A stretch of DNA of 64,000 nucleotides. It comes from Haliotis asinina. Taxonomy: Eukaryota > Mollusca > Gastropoda > Lepetellida > Haliotidae. A program made the translations under genes and the position numbers. The DNA is taken from NCBI RefSeq assembly GCF_037392515.1, contig NC_090290.1, forward strand, positions 35,223,253 through 35,287,252, written 5' to 3'. Under the pieces are notes generated by a model, which saw nothing but the letters and a program-made list of their open reading frames with translations, was not told where the DNA came from and did not search any database. Positions 49,801 through 60,774 of this stretch are shown here, piece by piece (position 1 is the first letter of the stretch; each line of letters starts with the position of its first letter).

Positions 49801-50585
49801 CATGAAGGAGTAACACTACATTGTTTAATCTATTAGTCATGTGACCATAACGAGTCCAACTATTTAGACGGGTCAGCTCATTACCCATCTGTCCCGGGTA
49901 CCCAGACTACACTTTCCAGCTCAGTTCTTATCGTACAGTGGGTGTTCTAGGGCAGGATGTGAAGTACTTCTCTCTTACTGGGTATTCCAGTGTAGAAAAC
50001 ATCACAAGTTTTCCAGGTTTTTAGGGAACTTGGCATCAGAGAATGCCAAATGCCACATAGTATATATCTTGGTGATGAAATATCAGTCTGGTTCCCTATG
50101 TTCTGTCTTTCGGACAGTACAGTGAAACACCTGTCACCATAAAACTTGTATGTTTAAACAGCATGTTTTTATTTTCAGGCAAAATTGACCCAATTATCAA
50201 ATCTCAACCTGTTCCAAAGAAACAGGGACCTGTCATCACTGTTGTGGGCAAGACATTCGACAAGATTGTACGAGACAACAGTAAAGATGTCCTTATTGAG
50301 TTCTACGCCCCCTGGTGTGGCCATTGTAAATCTCTGGAACCAAAGTACAAACAGCTCGCCAAAAAGTACAAGTCTGAAAAACAGCTGGTCATAGCAAAGA
50401 TGGATGCCACGGCCAATGACGTCCCGGACGACTTCAAGGTTGAAGGATTTCCGACAATATATTTTGTTCGGTCTGGAGATTCAAAACCAGTGAAGTATGA
50501 GGAGGGGCGTGAGGTTGAAGACTTTAGTAAATATCTCGAAGAGAATGCCTCATCTCTTGGTAAAAAGACAAAAGAAGAATTGTAA
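34748..50585 (+). CDS. PDIA4: protein disulfide isomerase A4 (ERp72), 11 exons, complete
   Basis: This ER-lumen enzyme forms and rearranges disulfide bonds in secretory proteins. Exons: 34748-34856, 35341-35485, 41057-41179, 42008-42090, 43837-43975, 44799-45004, 45715-45870, 47517-47665, 48191-48347, 48984-49223 and 50179-50585. All have GT/AG borders and consistent phases; together they are 1,914 bp, 637 residues, against 645 in human. Layout: signal peptide (about 1-22), acidic linker, thioredoxin domain with APWCGHC (Cys 86/89), second thioredoxin domain (201/204), two redox-inactive b-type domains (exons 7-10), third active domain (549/552), and C-terminal KEEL, the family's retention signal. 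The three active domains and the KEEL end identify ERp72 rather than PDIA1 or PDIA3. The start context is aacATGG; a second Met three codons on is possible. No damage is seen. Confidence 0.95.
35341..35485 (+). CDS. PDIA4: PDIA4 exon 2: acidic linker and first thioredoxin strand
   Basis: Encodes the rest of the acidic linker and [13 protein letters not shown] through VEFYAPW. The donor splits the Trp codon (tg|g) directly before CGHC. Confidence 0.92.
39314..39346. repeat. poly-C tract
   Basis: A nearly pure C run of about 30 bases in PDIA4 intron 2. Its length is likely to be unreliable in sequencing. Confidence 0.9.
40705..40905 (+). repeat. R1 interspersed repeat
   Basis: Starts at gcaagaggcgactaacggga, contains gcgcagatcgatgctcatg, and ends ggcgtaaaactaaattcat. 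The segment gagctggaatattact is doubled near the tail. Confidence 0.75.
41057..41179 (+). CDS. PDIA4: PDIA4 exon 3: first CGHC active site
   Basis: Completes Trp85 and encodes [18 protein letters not shown] and [12 protein letters not shown]. Phase 2 in and phase 2 out. Confidence 0.93.
42008..42090 (+). CDS. PDIA4: PDIA4 exon 4: end of first thioredoxin domain
   Basis: Encodes [20 protein letters not shown] with the cis-Pro motif YPT of thioredoxin folds. Phase 2 in, phase 1 out. The donor is tttg|gtaatt. Confidence 0.92.
42165..42420 (+). repeat. R1 repeat with expanded tail
   Basis: An R1 copy (gatcaggtggtcaggcttgc) whose final part (ctgaaatattgctgagtac, about 45 bp) is repeated about four times in degenerate form up to 42420. 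In PDIA4 intron 4. Confidence 0.65.
43463..43545 (+). repeat. tRNA-derived SINE head
   Basis: A box A-like tggtgtagtgattataatg and box B gggttcgatccc at tRNA spacing. The acceptor stem does not pair, so this is a SINE head, in PDIA4 intron 4. Confidence 0.45.
43837..43975 (+). CDS. PDIA4: PDIA4 exon 5: linker and start of second thioredoxin domain
   Basis: Encodes [14 protein letters not shown] through TSDNFTEVV and VEFYAPW. Its donor splits the Trp codon exactly as exon 2 does. Confidence 0.93.
44263..44364. mobile_element. fold-back MITE (about 100 bp)
   Basis: Inverted ends ttccacaaa and tttgtggaa, with an inner hairpin (tttagcat/atgctaaa). In PDIA4 intron 5. Confidence 0.6.
44799..45004 (+). 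CDS. PDIA4: PDIA4 exon 6: second CGHC active site
   Basis: Encodes [28 protein letters not shown] and [16 protein letters not shown]. It covers in one exon what exons 3 and 4 encode in the first domain. Confidence 0.93.
45715..45870 (+). CDS. PDIA4: PDIA4 exon 7: start of the b domain
   Basis: Encodes [17 protein letters not shown] and [18 protein letters not shown]. Phase 1 on both sides. Confidence 0.92.
45895..46360. repeat. degenerate 15/30-bp minisatellite, left part
   Basis: Divergent repeats of a 15-bp word (gatacacttagtcac and ggtacacttagtcat types) in PDIA4 intron 7. Confidence 0.85.
46403..46460 (+). repeat. R1 fragment interrupting the minisatellite
   Basis: cgtaagaggcaactaccggg followed by attgggtggtcag is the 5' start of R1. 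It separates the degenerate and the homogeneous halves of the array. Confidence 0.6.
46461..47289. repeat. 30-bp minisatellite, about 27 copies
   Basis: A homogeneous array of a 30-bp unit made of two related 15-mers (ggtacacttagtccc and gatacacttggtcat). Because 30 is divisible by three and the unit lacks stops in several frames, long open frames occur on both strands. They are not genes. Confidence 0.95.
47517..47665 (+). CDS. PDIA4: PDIA4 exon 8: b domain
   Basis: Encodes [18 protein letters not shown] through [10 protein letters not shown]. Ends in phase 0. Confidence 0.9.
47985..48142. mobile_element. fold-back MITE (about 158 bp)
   Basis: Both halves pair along their length: gcactcataagt with cttatgagag, and agctcctgttatacagtat with its partner gtatgggatgtacgaatg. 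The ends resemble gggctcaattt and aacttggccctg. In PDIA4 intron 8. Confidence 0.6.
48191..48347 (+). CDS. PDIA4: PDIA4 exon 9: b/b' junction
   Basis: Encodes [20 protein letters not shown] and [13 protein letters not shown]. Phase 0 in, phase 1 out. Confidence 0.9.
48984..49223 (+). CDS. PDIA4: PDIA4 exon 10: b' domain
   Basis: Encodes [20 protein letters not shown] through [20 protein letters not shown]. The b' domain binds unfolded substrate in the PDI family. Confidence 0.92.
49371..49483. repeat. 25-bp minisatellite, about 4.5 copies
   Basis: Near-perfect direct repeats of gtggttatcctactcctagg followed by gcaga, in PDIA4 intron 10. Confidence 0.95.
50179..50585 (+). CDS. PDIA4: PDIA4 exon 11: third CGHC active site and KEEL end
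   Basis: Encodes [46 protein letters not shown] and VEGFPTIYF, then KKTKEEL and TAA. The whole third active domain lies in a single exon. Confidence 0.95.
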
Positions 50586-51012
50586 CATTTTAGATATTTT
50601 TATTCATTCAATTCATTGAGTTCATATCATGACCATTTTGCAAATGTGAGAGTCATATTTTGTGAGGGACCAGTTTCTTTTAATATTACATTTTTTGTTT
50701 TGGGTTGAACTATCTTGTTACCATGGCTACATAATTGATGTTAATGACTGTTGGCAATGAGGTTGAATTTCTTCGAATGTGTTTTATTCTGATGTGAGAA
50801 TCTTAATGAAACAATGTGAGAAATGTTGAAGTGCTATTGATACATGAGACACACTTTATGTACAAAACAAAAAGTATTCCTGTTACTTCTTGACTTTTCT
50901 TGACCGATGACGAAATCATGCATGTACTGTTTGCTTTGACAATGTCTGATGGGTAGTATTGTCAACTGGACAAAATCAGGTGTAGTTAACCAGTATCTTC
51001 CAAACTGAATTG

Positions 51013-51175
51013 AGGGGTGATGGGGTAGCCTAGTTGTTAAGGCATTTGATTGTCAAGTTGAAGACCAGGTTACAGTTACCCACATGGGTACAGTGTGAGA
51101 AAACCATTTCTGGTGTCCCCATCGTGATATTGCTGGAATATTGTTGTATAAGTGGCGTAAAACTAAACTCACTCA
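51013..51175 (+). repeat. R2 tRNA-derived SINE
   Basis: Head ggggtagcctagttgttaag, middle cacatgggtacagtgtgag, tail ggcgtaaaactaaactcac. Confidence 0.7.
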
Positions 51176-52165
51176 GATTAAATGACTTGACTGGTTAGTA
51201 CAAAAGACGTGGAGTATCATTATCTCATATCAGATAAATACAAGATGTCATGCTGTGATGTGATAACATTCAGCGTGAAGATCTGTGTTACGTCATTTGA
51301 ACTATCTATTCCTACAATCAGCATCAGTACATTTTGAGTAAACCAGCACATCTGATGTCTTCTCTTTTGAAAGTCTTCTGTGTTGTTCTTTAACCAAGTT
51401 GTATGTGAGACGAGTGTATATCATATGAAATTTTGTTCTATGGCAGTTTAAATTTGGTTGAATTCATGTAACGTGGATGCTGTTTAGAAGTTCTGTGGAC
51501 AGGGAAGAGAGGAAATGGCTTACTGAGATTCTGTTGTGTTGACAGTTTGTTTACCCTTATTTACGAGAGATTCATGTCTGATTGGTTTCATATTACTGTG
51601 GCAGGAACTACATTGTTTGAAATTGAGGTACGAGATGTCTCATGCTATCAGTTCTCAATGAGGGTATGTATCTAATGAAAGTCGCATGACTGAAATTATG
51701 CAGGTGATTGTTCCTGAAAGTGCCTTACTTACATCATGGTAACTTAGGTTACAATATTCCATTGGGGACATGGATATCTTGGTAACCATGCCAACATTGA
51801 TACCTTGATGTTACTTTGGTAACACTTATACTTTGATAACCATGGTGATGCTTGTATCTTGGTAACTGTGGTGATGTTTGCGTTGAAATCCTTCATATGA
51901 GTGTTACCTTGGTAACAGTGATACCTTACGTGTGTGTGTCTGTAGGTCAAATGTTGATGACAGTGACGCTTAACTTTTACTCACTCTGCTTGTGAAATAT
52001 TTGTGCTCACTGCTGCTACTGAAGGATTCATTGGAATTGAAAGTGTGATCAAATCTCCCTCTTTTCCAGTGAAACACCCTCTCCATACTTTTTTCAAAAT
52101 GTTTGAAAAGCTGACATGTTGAAAAAACAACTAATTTACTTATTTCCTCTGCCACCACCACTGAC

Positions 52166-52460
52166 CCAGGGTAGCCTAGTGGTTAAAGAATTGGCGTGTC
52201 ATACTGAAGGTCTGGGTTCGATTCGACACATGAGTACAATGTGTGTAGCCCATTTCTGGTATTGTCGAAAGAGGCGACTAACGGAATCGGGTGGTCAGGC
52301 TCACTGACTTGGTTGACACGTCATTGGTACCCAATTGCGCAGATCGATGCTCATGTTGTTGATCACTGGATTGTCTGGTCCAGACTTGATTATTTACAGA
52401 CTGTCACCATGTAGCTGGAATATTGCTGCGTGCGGCGTAAAACTAAACTAACTCACTCAC
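52166..52460 (+). repeat. R2-R1 composite repeat
   Basis: An R2 head (gggtagcctagtggttaaag, box B gggttcgattcga) runs at about 52262 directly into R1 from its aagaggcgactaacggaatc start to the common ggcgtaaaactaaactaac tail. Confidence 0.7.
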
Positions 52461-54284
52461 TCATTTCTCATATCCCCTGCAGAGATTTTGCAGGCATTTT
52501 GGTAAAAGTCGTGTCAGCCAAAACTCGCTGACTGGGAAACACTGTAGTGAAATTTATTTGAGCTTGTCTCATCGTGGTATAGGGCTGGGATGGTGTTGAC
52601 TCTTTTCATAATTAAAGATTTAGACATAATAATTTCAGTCACTTTTGAATATAATACATGTTTAAGGTACTGAAGAACTTGAAACTTTAGCTTTATTTTT
52701 GATGTCAGAAATTAGCGTTACAGGTATACAGGCAGGGTAACTGGGGAGGGGGTGAGATACTCAAGTAGAAAATTTTGACCTGTCCCAGCTGTAGTATCAT
52801 GTTAGAGTAAGTCATGTGACCCATCATGTGATCTGTGATGAAACTCATGTGACACTTCGTCACTTGTGATCCCCACTCACATCACTTGTGATAACTTATG
52901 TACTTAATTCATTGAACAGTTTCCATTTTTGACATGCAACATTTGTAAGTCAGTAATGCCTCGTAATATCATGGTACATCTTTCTGTCTTGAACTAAACT
53001 GAGAATTCAATGGCATTTTGCCTTTTTTCTGATGCCCTCATATGCTGGCTCTTCTTTCCAGGGGAAAAAAGAGCTGCATGAGAATTATTCTGCTTTGAAC
53101 TGTCAGCTGAAAGATGTACGGTGTCTCTACATTGATGATTGCTTGTGTGTTTGTTGAAATGACTATGTGTTGCATGACTTTGATGGATGTAGAGCTGAAG
53201 TTCATTTGGATGTGTTATACTAATCCTTTGTGCTGTGTCCTATAAGGAAAAACAATAATTTAAGTGCCAAGGTGACATTAGATCCGAGAGAAACATCACC
53301 CTTATTTTTACAGCTGTTGTCAGATTCATGCTTTGTCTCGACAAGCAGTATGTTCAGTTCCTTAAATACAGGGAGGGTGAAAATATGGAAGCATTTTGGT
53401 GGTTTGAGTAGTTACATGAATAGTGATTAAACATTTGTTATTGCCTGTAGATGTAAGGTATAGATTGACCACGGTTATATTGGTGGATCATCATTTCAGA
53501 AGTGAAGTTCTGTAAACTGCAGTGGCTAAAATTGACACCCATTTTAACATTTGCCCTAAGTGGTAGTCTGTTGGACCGTACCTGTGAAGTAGATGCTCAA
53601 GCTCAGTGAATCAATGGCTTGCCATCGTACTCTGACAATAGCAATTGTAACATCAATCACTGGATTATCTGGCCCATAATTGATTATTTCAGACTGCCGC
53701 CATACATGATGTACCATGTTAAACAACCTCCCATCTTACATTTGAAGTCAGTGTTATTGCTTTTTTTGGTACTCATTATAACATGCAACTGACTAAAGGG
53801 CTTTTGACAATCCCTTGTTACTTTGCAACAAACTTAAGTCATTCTAAAAGCATGAATCTCAGATTCTCTGACTTGCCTGCACACTGCCTGTGCTTGCAGG
53901 GATGACCTTCCGAGTCGGGACCCCATCAGTTTTCTCCCACGTGAAGTTAGTATGCTGTATAACTGAAAAACTGTTGAAAGCAGTGTTTAACCATGTTCAA
54001 ATTCATCCGAAATGGGCAATTGAGACTTGGCGCCTTATTGTTAGAGCTTTGGGACAGTAGTTCTGTTTATGTAGATTTTTAGTGATCAGTTTGGTTGAAT
54101 AAGGTGTTGATGTCTATTTCAACTAATGTGAAATAAATTGTTTTTGTTTGAAACATTTGTACCCTTTTTGTTGAGTTTTGGGACTACAACAATGAATATG
54201 GTTGGTCGGTTGGTGCAGTTATTGTTTTTTTTGTACTTTTCATTCATTAGATTACATGGCCCTATGATCAGGGGTCACATTGAC

Positions 54285-54560
54285 TCAGGCGTCATTGCAG
54301 TGATAATCCGAACAATGGGTTGTTAGCACACTGATATCAGGTATCATTGCAGTGATTCGAACTGAGGGTTGTTCACAAAATGATCTTAATCAGGGTTCAT
54401 TGCTGTAACGATCGAAACCAAGGGTTGTTAGCAAAGTGGTCGGAATCTAAGATCATAAGGTGTTAAAAGGTATCATTGGCAAAGTTTTCTAAGCTATTGT
54501 TGGATTGTTCAAATCAAGGATGATTGCCAGTGTCGTTCGAAACCGGTTCATCATCAGGGC
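54285..54560. repeat. degenerate tandem repeat of about 65 bp, 3 copies or more
   Basis: Repeated landmarks cattgcagtgat, cgaac and gggttgttagcac recur at about 65-bp steps. Confidence 0.6.
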
Positions 54561-54928
54561 GACCAGAACTATGAGCCGACGGATCCAGGAAACTGATTGT
54601 GACCCTTGAATACATGGATTATGATCACAATAAACATTCAAGTCCAAACGTTCACGATTTGAATGATAATGATGGATGTAATGTCAGGTCTGAATGAAGG
54701 AATATTGGAAGACATGCATTGGACCAAATTATCAGATGGCATGTTCTGTTTTTAAACCGAGTGAAAGGGAACTAGAATTTCAGAAACTGCAAGAACTGAG
54801 AAACTATTTAGTACCTGCATTGGCAACAAAAACTTCACGGAATTAAATACTCGGATATAAAAGTACATGTTGTTCAATGTGCAATGATCTATAAAGAAAC
54901 AGGTTACTGGCTGAAGGCGCGGTAGAAC

Positions 54929-55075
54929 ACGAGTAAACTGTAGCGCAAATGGGTGGCGCAGCATAGAGAAAATGACCAGTCTTCTTTCATGCGCGCGAAG
55001 CGCTCACATATATGAAGCCTTGTCATATTCTCTATGCTGCGCAACCCCATTTGCGCTACATTTTGCCCGTGGGTA
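54929..55075. mobile_element. short fold-back MITE related to the 25569-26400 element
   Basis: Arms tgtagcgcaaatggg and cccatttgcgctaca and the adjoining agcatagagaa/ttctctatgct pair around a GC-rich loop. The ends match those of the long fold-back element (tgtagcgcaa and atgacaag landmarks). The flanks share ggtaga. Confidence 0.65.
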
Positions 55076-56310
55076 GATGTACCGATGTTGACCCTAGGTC
55101 TGGTCGTTTAAACTGAACATATCCAAGGACCTTCTGACTTGTCAGCATCATGGGCCTTTCTATGTCACTCAGAATGAGATCACTGTTTGAAACATAGAGT
55201 CAATATGTCAAAACGCACATGCCATCGCCCCAACTAACCATAAACAACGTGATGACCTCGAGTTCTGAGACAATAAACTACAACTGAGGTAGATTATCAA
55301 AACTCAATACTAGTAGCTCTACGTCAGCAGAAGGAAGGACGGGAAGGAACGCTCAAAGGAAAGCTTCGTTGAGGTTTTTGCTCTTTCAGAAGGGACAAGG
55401 AGCTTTTGGATGCATCGCAAATATGACTGGACTAATGGTGTCTATCATATGAACTATCATTGGTCTCTGTTAGAAACAAATAATTCCATTTATTGACCGT
55501 TTATAATTCATGGCTAGTGGGAGTGATGATTTTTATGGAACTGCATATACCTCACCAGAACAAAATGGGTGACCTCCCCTCAAAGTCATCACTCCGGCGA
55601 TAAATTATGGATGGCCCCTTAATGTCAGAAGATGGGAGATTCAGAAGTTATCAGTGGTTGGAGCTGTAGGATATGGCTTGAATTACCTCCCCAGACCGAC
55701 AACTCTCCTGGCTTCCTTTGACAGTTTCATTGATGCCGTCGAGGTATTTAAGGGACCCAGGAAGAAGGCGTCTGTTTGACAGGTTTAACAGAGATGGAGT
55801 TTCACCGATCAATTTAACTCGAAGGCGAATATATTGACAAAGTAATATGGGTGGTTATTTTTTATCCGGAACGATTTTCTGTAACCGGTAACTTGTCGAT
55901 TTACTCATATCACAAACTGATTTGTTCTCCAGAGACTTGATTGCCAAAGAACGAAGAACGCGACCGGGTAGCCTGACTATCACAATCGTGGAACCTTCAT
56001 TCTTTTTCAATACATCCACTCCTTGGCCCATTCTCACGCTGATTCAATTCCCCCGTTATTCACTCAGATAAGGAAACTGAATAAGGAGAGTGAGCTTTGT
56101 TTAACTCCGTTTTTTTTTGCACCATTCCAGCAATATGCAAACAGGGAAACTCTTAACAGGTTGTAGATTATCCCTGCAAGGGAGACCGCAAATGGACTTC
56201 ACACACTGTACTGGTCTGGGGAAGCGAAAGCTTTAGTCAGTGGGCCATCCCGCAAACACGTCCCGCAAGTGTAGATCCTTGTGTGAAGCCTAACGCTTAT
56301 TCGCGGAAAT
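55076..56310. other. spacer
   Basis: No supportable gene or repeat family. Confidence 0.4.
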
Positions 56311-56312
56311 CA

Positions 56313-56465
56313 GGCGCGGTGAGGTAGCCTAGAGTTCTCTCGTCACTCCGAAGACACGTGTTCGATTCCCCACATGGGTATAATGTGTAAAGCCCATTGT
56401 CGGTGTCCCCCCGCCGTGAGGTTGCTGGACTATTCCCCAAAGCGGTGTAAAATAAAATATGTAAA
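56313..56465 (+). repeat. R2 tRNA-derived SINE
   Basis: Head gtgaggtagcctagagttc, box B-like gtgttcgattcccc, middle cacatgggtataatgtgtaa. Confidence 0.65.
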
Positions 56466-56963
56466 GTAAAATACACACTTAATCACTCTCTGAAATTAAT
56501 TCTGATACAGATAATTCCATTCAAACTGCTAAGTGTCCCCCGAGGAAGTTTAGACTTCATCCAGGACTTTGGCATTGCAGGTACGGTTGGGCGGGAGGGA
56601 AAATAATGTGGTTCAGGGACTGTGAGACTGACTACTTTGCGCAGAGAGTAAAATGCGTCAATACAATGAACTAGTTCACTGGCTAATCATGGCGTTCTTT
56701 ATCCGAAACATTCAGCCAGCGTGATACCGCTCTTTACAAACTTGTCACGGAACAACCACAAGTGATTAACTCGACTGCCATTCTTGTCCAGTAATGCCTG
56801 TCGCCGCACTAAGCTGGAAAGGACGCGTTGCGTACTTTATGGCCCAGGCATTAAACGCTAAACGGCAGACCCCGGATTAAGAAAGTGTTATTACTAATGA
56901 CAGATTACTGTGGACTGAATGTTATTGATTGGTCGTGGCTGGAAGGAGCACCTGATTTGTTTG

Positions 56964-57170
56964 TTGTTTAACCTCGCACTCAGCAGAATGATAGCTTTAT
57001 GACTGCCATCTGTAAATAATCAAGACCTGACCAGACAATCAAGTGATCAACATCATGAGCATCAATCTGTGCAGTTGGGATACGATGACTTTTGTCAATC
57101 AGGTAAACGAGACTGACCACCTGACCCCGTTAGTGGTCTCTTACAACGAGCATGGGTTGGTGAAGACCAA
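56964..57170 (-). repeat. R1 interspersed repeat
   Basis: ttgtttaacctcgcactcag, cagacaatcaagtgatcaac and cctgaccccgttagtg in reverse orientation. Confidence 0.65.
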
Positions 57171-57539
57171 TTTTAGCCCGGAGCTTCATAGTTTGGAAGC
57201 ACCTGAAATTGTACTGTGTCGAATACAGCGAACTAATTCGAAAACTATAATATGTACTCTTACAAAAAGACATTTTTTAAAGATTTTTTTAAAAGAAAAT
57301 ATTTGAGACAAACTCCCAACAAAACAAAATCCCAACGTGGGGGAATGTTTGCCGACGACAAAATAATTGAAAAAACCCATTGAACAAAAATGTAACCGCA
57401 CATCTGTAGGCAGTCGCTAAAACGCACCCTACATGAAATGCACGTGCATCATGGAATTATGTATCACCTTGAGCAAAAGTCTGTGAAAAGGCTTTAAAGG
57501 CACATCAACGGTTCTCCACATGTACTGCTTTAAGCAATT

Positions 57540-58195
57540 ATAGACGATAAGAGAATGAAAAGCCTGGCTGTAGTGCAACGACACTATGTCATGGGCCGTT
57601 TACAAGGACGGGCATCGCAGCATGAGGTGGTAAGGCACTTCATCGTGTCCAGACAGACCATCTCAAACCTATGGACACAATACAACAATACTGAAAGTGT
57701 TAATGACAGATCTAGACCCAGGTCAGGTCGACCTAGAAACACCACCATCACCCAGTATCGCTTCATCCAGTCTTCGTTCAAACACAACGGCTGTATTATT
57801 CACAACAATCCAACTCGCCAGACTGCGCCAAATCTCGAACCAGACAGTTTTCAAATGAAAATTCAGACTTGCAAGACCAGATGTCACGTTGGAAATCAGT
57901 TTAACGTCACGTCGTTCCCGTTATCAACGTCAATGGTTGATCTTTGACAAAGCTCGACCCCACGTTTCAGGTGTTTGACAGGATCACATGATTTGTCCCT
58001 CATTAAAAGTCTATGGGATACTCTTTAGCGACGCTACCTCGGAAAGTAAAAGTCCTTCGGACAGCACTTCAGAAAAGATATTAAACATTCCTTAAGACAG
58101 CATTCGGCATCTCCTTTCTTCTGTGGATCGCCGCTGCCAAGCTGTTATCAATGCTCATGGTGGCCCCGTCACCCCGTCGGACAAGTGGGAATAAC
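57540..58195 (+). mobile_element. decayed Tc1-type transposon remnant
   Basis: The N-terminal part keeps a helix-turn-helix (ASQHEVVRHFIVSRQTISNL) and an SGRPRNTT hook. After about 57900 only a C-terminal-like RCQAVINAHGG is readable. Most of the DDE domain is missing, so the copy is internally deleted and inactive. Confidence 0.65.
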
Positions 58196-58590
58196 CCGGT
58201 CACCCAGATACTGACATTTTACTCTGACCAAGTGGCCTTAATAGCTCGCTCCCCTGTGGTTTTCCAAACACTTGCTCGATAATCATGCTTCGGAAATTTG
58301 TAAAGCGATGGTTTTACTGTATTTGAGCAATGGCCTCATGTTTGAATCAGTTAAACGCACTTAGTACGAAAACTCCAAAACAAAATGTAAAGTTTCTTTT
58401 TATGAAGAGTTTATTTGTCTTTTATGTGTCAGTTTCGAAACTCGTATTATACATATAATATTATTATTTTGGAATACTAATATTCCAAAAAGTGTTGTAA
58501 TGAAAGATGTGAGACACGTATTTGGTCTAAGTAATTTTTAGAAGGTTCTGTATTATTTACAATTTGAAATAACTGTTCAAGGTATCTGCT
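58196..58590. other. spacer
   Basis: Nothing recognisable; AT-rich. Confidence 0.4.
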
Positions 58591-58591
58591 C

Positions 58592-58735
58592 TTTAGCCTA
58601 TTGGTTGAAACGTTCGTTCGTTGCGCTGGAGACCCGTGTTTGCAACATGATTGCAATGTGTGAAGCCTGTTTCAGGTGTCGCCCGCCGTGATATATTGCT
58701 AAAAAGCAATCAAAAACTTAACTCACTCACTCACT
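58592..58735 (+). repeat. R2 tRNA-derived SINE, diverged
   Basis: attggttgaaacgttcgttcg, acccgtgtttgcaacatg and cgtgatatattgct landmarks, ending in actcactcactcac. Confidence 0.6.
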
Positions 58736-60770
58736 CAATCAATCTATTTATGTTTATGATCATAACTACTCAAGACAATACACCTGTTTGATATTTTTTT
58801 AATCCATTTTGATTAATGTACTCTCAGTGTGGGAGGACAATACAGCGCTGTCCGCTGTACCACGGAACACTTACAACAAAAACATCGTCACTATCGATCT
58901 GGTCTACGCCATCAGGTGCGCACACAAACACCCCGAGGGGAAACAACTTCGCGACTTCTCCCACCTTTGATCACTTGTGTCGTCATGTGATCCATCACCA
59001 AGTCAGAAACGCAGCTAACAATGACATATTCACTTTAAAACTGTTTTAAGGCACTTTTGTTGCAATGCATCAATGTGTTTGACAATGGTGTGGTTGGCAT
59101 CGCGATTCCTGCAGGTAACGTTACAGAAGGAACTACAAGACTCTGATCAATATGGTAAATCCTGGAGCCAACCACGCCTGATGACCAGGACGCCGGGTTG
59201 CGGTGAACTGATGCTATCTTGTTGGTCGGGCTGAACCCTTGGTAGTGGAAACGTAAATGGTAGAGAAAATTGCCGGCTATCATTACATCCATTACCTGTA
59301 ATTAAGTTGACAGGTGAGATTGTCACGCTGTAGTCTCACATGAGAAAACAAAACGCGGTCGGTTACTGTCATTGTGTTGTTTCTAACGGAGGAGGTGGAA
59401 CAGGTAAGGTAAATTTTAAATTTATTTAGTAAATAATGCGATGAATTATGTTATTTCAATTATATACGCAAAATTTCAATACACGAGTATCATTCATTTG
59501 AAGATGTGCCATATTTTTGAGATGCAGTGAAATTTACATACGTGAACATTTGTCATTTCGAGTTGAGACGAATGGTTTCCGACAGATCACCAATAGATAG
59601 GACGATTCGAGAGAACAGCATATCTTGACAGCAAAATGACCGACCACATGTGGACTAAACATGAACTTTTAAATAGAATAAACAATGGGAGTATCATAAA
59701 ATGTTATATATAATCTACATGGAATTGTAAATGCCGTTGTATTTTTATGTACGTGTGAAGGTGTATGATCATCATACATTATAAAATGTTGTAAAATGTT
59801 TTAATCTGCGAGGATAATAAGATAATATAATGTCACATTTACGAATATTTGTAATGATATCATTGTAATGTAATAATCAACAAAGAATTTTAGGACGTAG
59901 AATCTGACGAGTTGTAACCAAATCATATCAATATGTATCTATCTGTAACAACTACTAAGTGCAATCTTTGTCAAATGTAATAAATTGCTAAGAGCTGTTA
60001 TTACATTTTTTTACACGAATACTGTAGTAACAGTAAAAAGTGAGGATCTATGGAGGATTGTAATATGAGCAATATGACAATGTTAAATTGACGAAAATGT
60101 GCAATAAGACCTTTGGAAGATTTCAAAGTTGGGAAGAGTTGTACTGGTGCCATATACATATTGCGACGAATTCTAATATTATAATTGTAAGAAGCCATAG
60201 TCCGCGAAGAATTGGAATAACATCATTGTAAATTAATCAATATGCAAAGATGTGTATACTCTTTACAAAAGAAAAGACAAAGACAAAGAAAAATACAGAC
60301 GTTTTCAGCAGTTCATTTAGATATGTTTTAACAGCAATCGTCATTAAAACAATTCCTGTGTTTGAATCACAGTAATCATCTATTAGTCGTTGTGTATTGC
60401 GCGAAACGCACCCACAAATGTGTTCGTAAAAGGTTGTTATGGCAAGTGCATGCAGACACAGAGTTGGAGAGGGGAGAAGCATTAATTTGGAAGAGGCATT
60501 AATTTAGGCAATTTTTGCCAGTTTACCAAACCCTGTCCTATGAGCTGTGACAGATCTGTGATCAGAGGAAGTAAATATTGTTTAATCCACAACGCTTCCC
60601 ACATAATGCACGTGCAATGTTGTCGGACACGTGAGTAGAGACATAGGCTATAAAAGGTCAGAGCAAATTCATAACTTTATTAAGAAATTTTCGACGAAAA
60701 AGAAGATAACAAATACTACGACTGAATGCTGCTGACAGAGTCACCGCTAATGGATGTTTGGGAGTCCTAG
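58736..60770. other. spacer
   Basis: AT-rich sequence with no gene that I can support. Confidence 0.4.
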
Positions 60771-60774
60771 TCTG

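Larger units (their letters stand above)
50586..54280 (+). other. PDIA4 3' flank and probable 3'UTR
   Basis: No AATAAA was found close to the stop. Candidate signals are ATTAAA at 51177 (inside an R2 tail) and AATAAA at 54132, so the 3' end is unresolved. Degenerate ttggtaacc-type repeats occupy 51775-51925. Confidence 0.35.
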
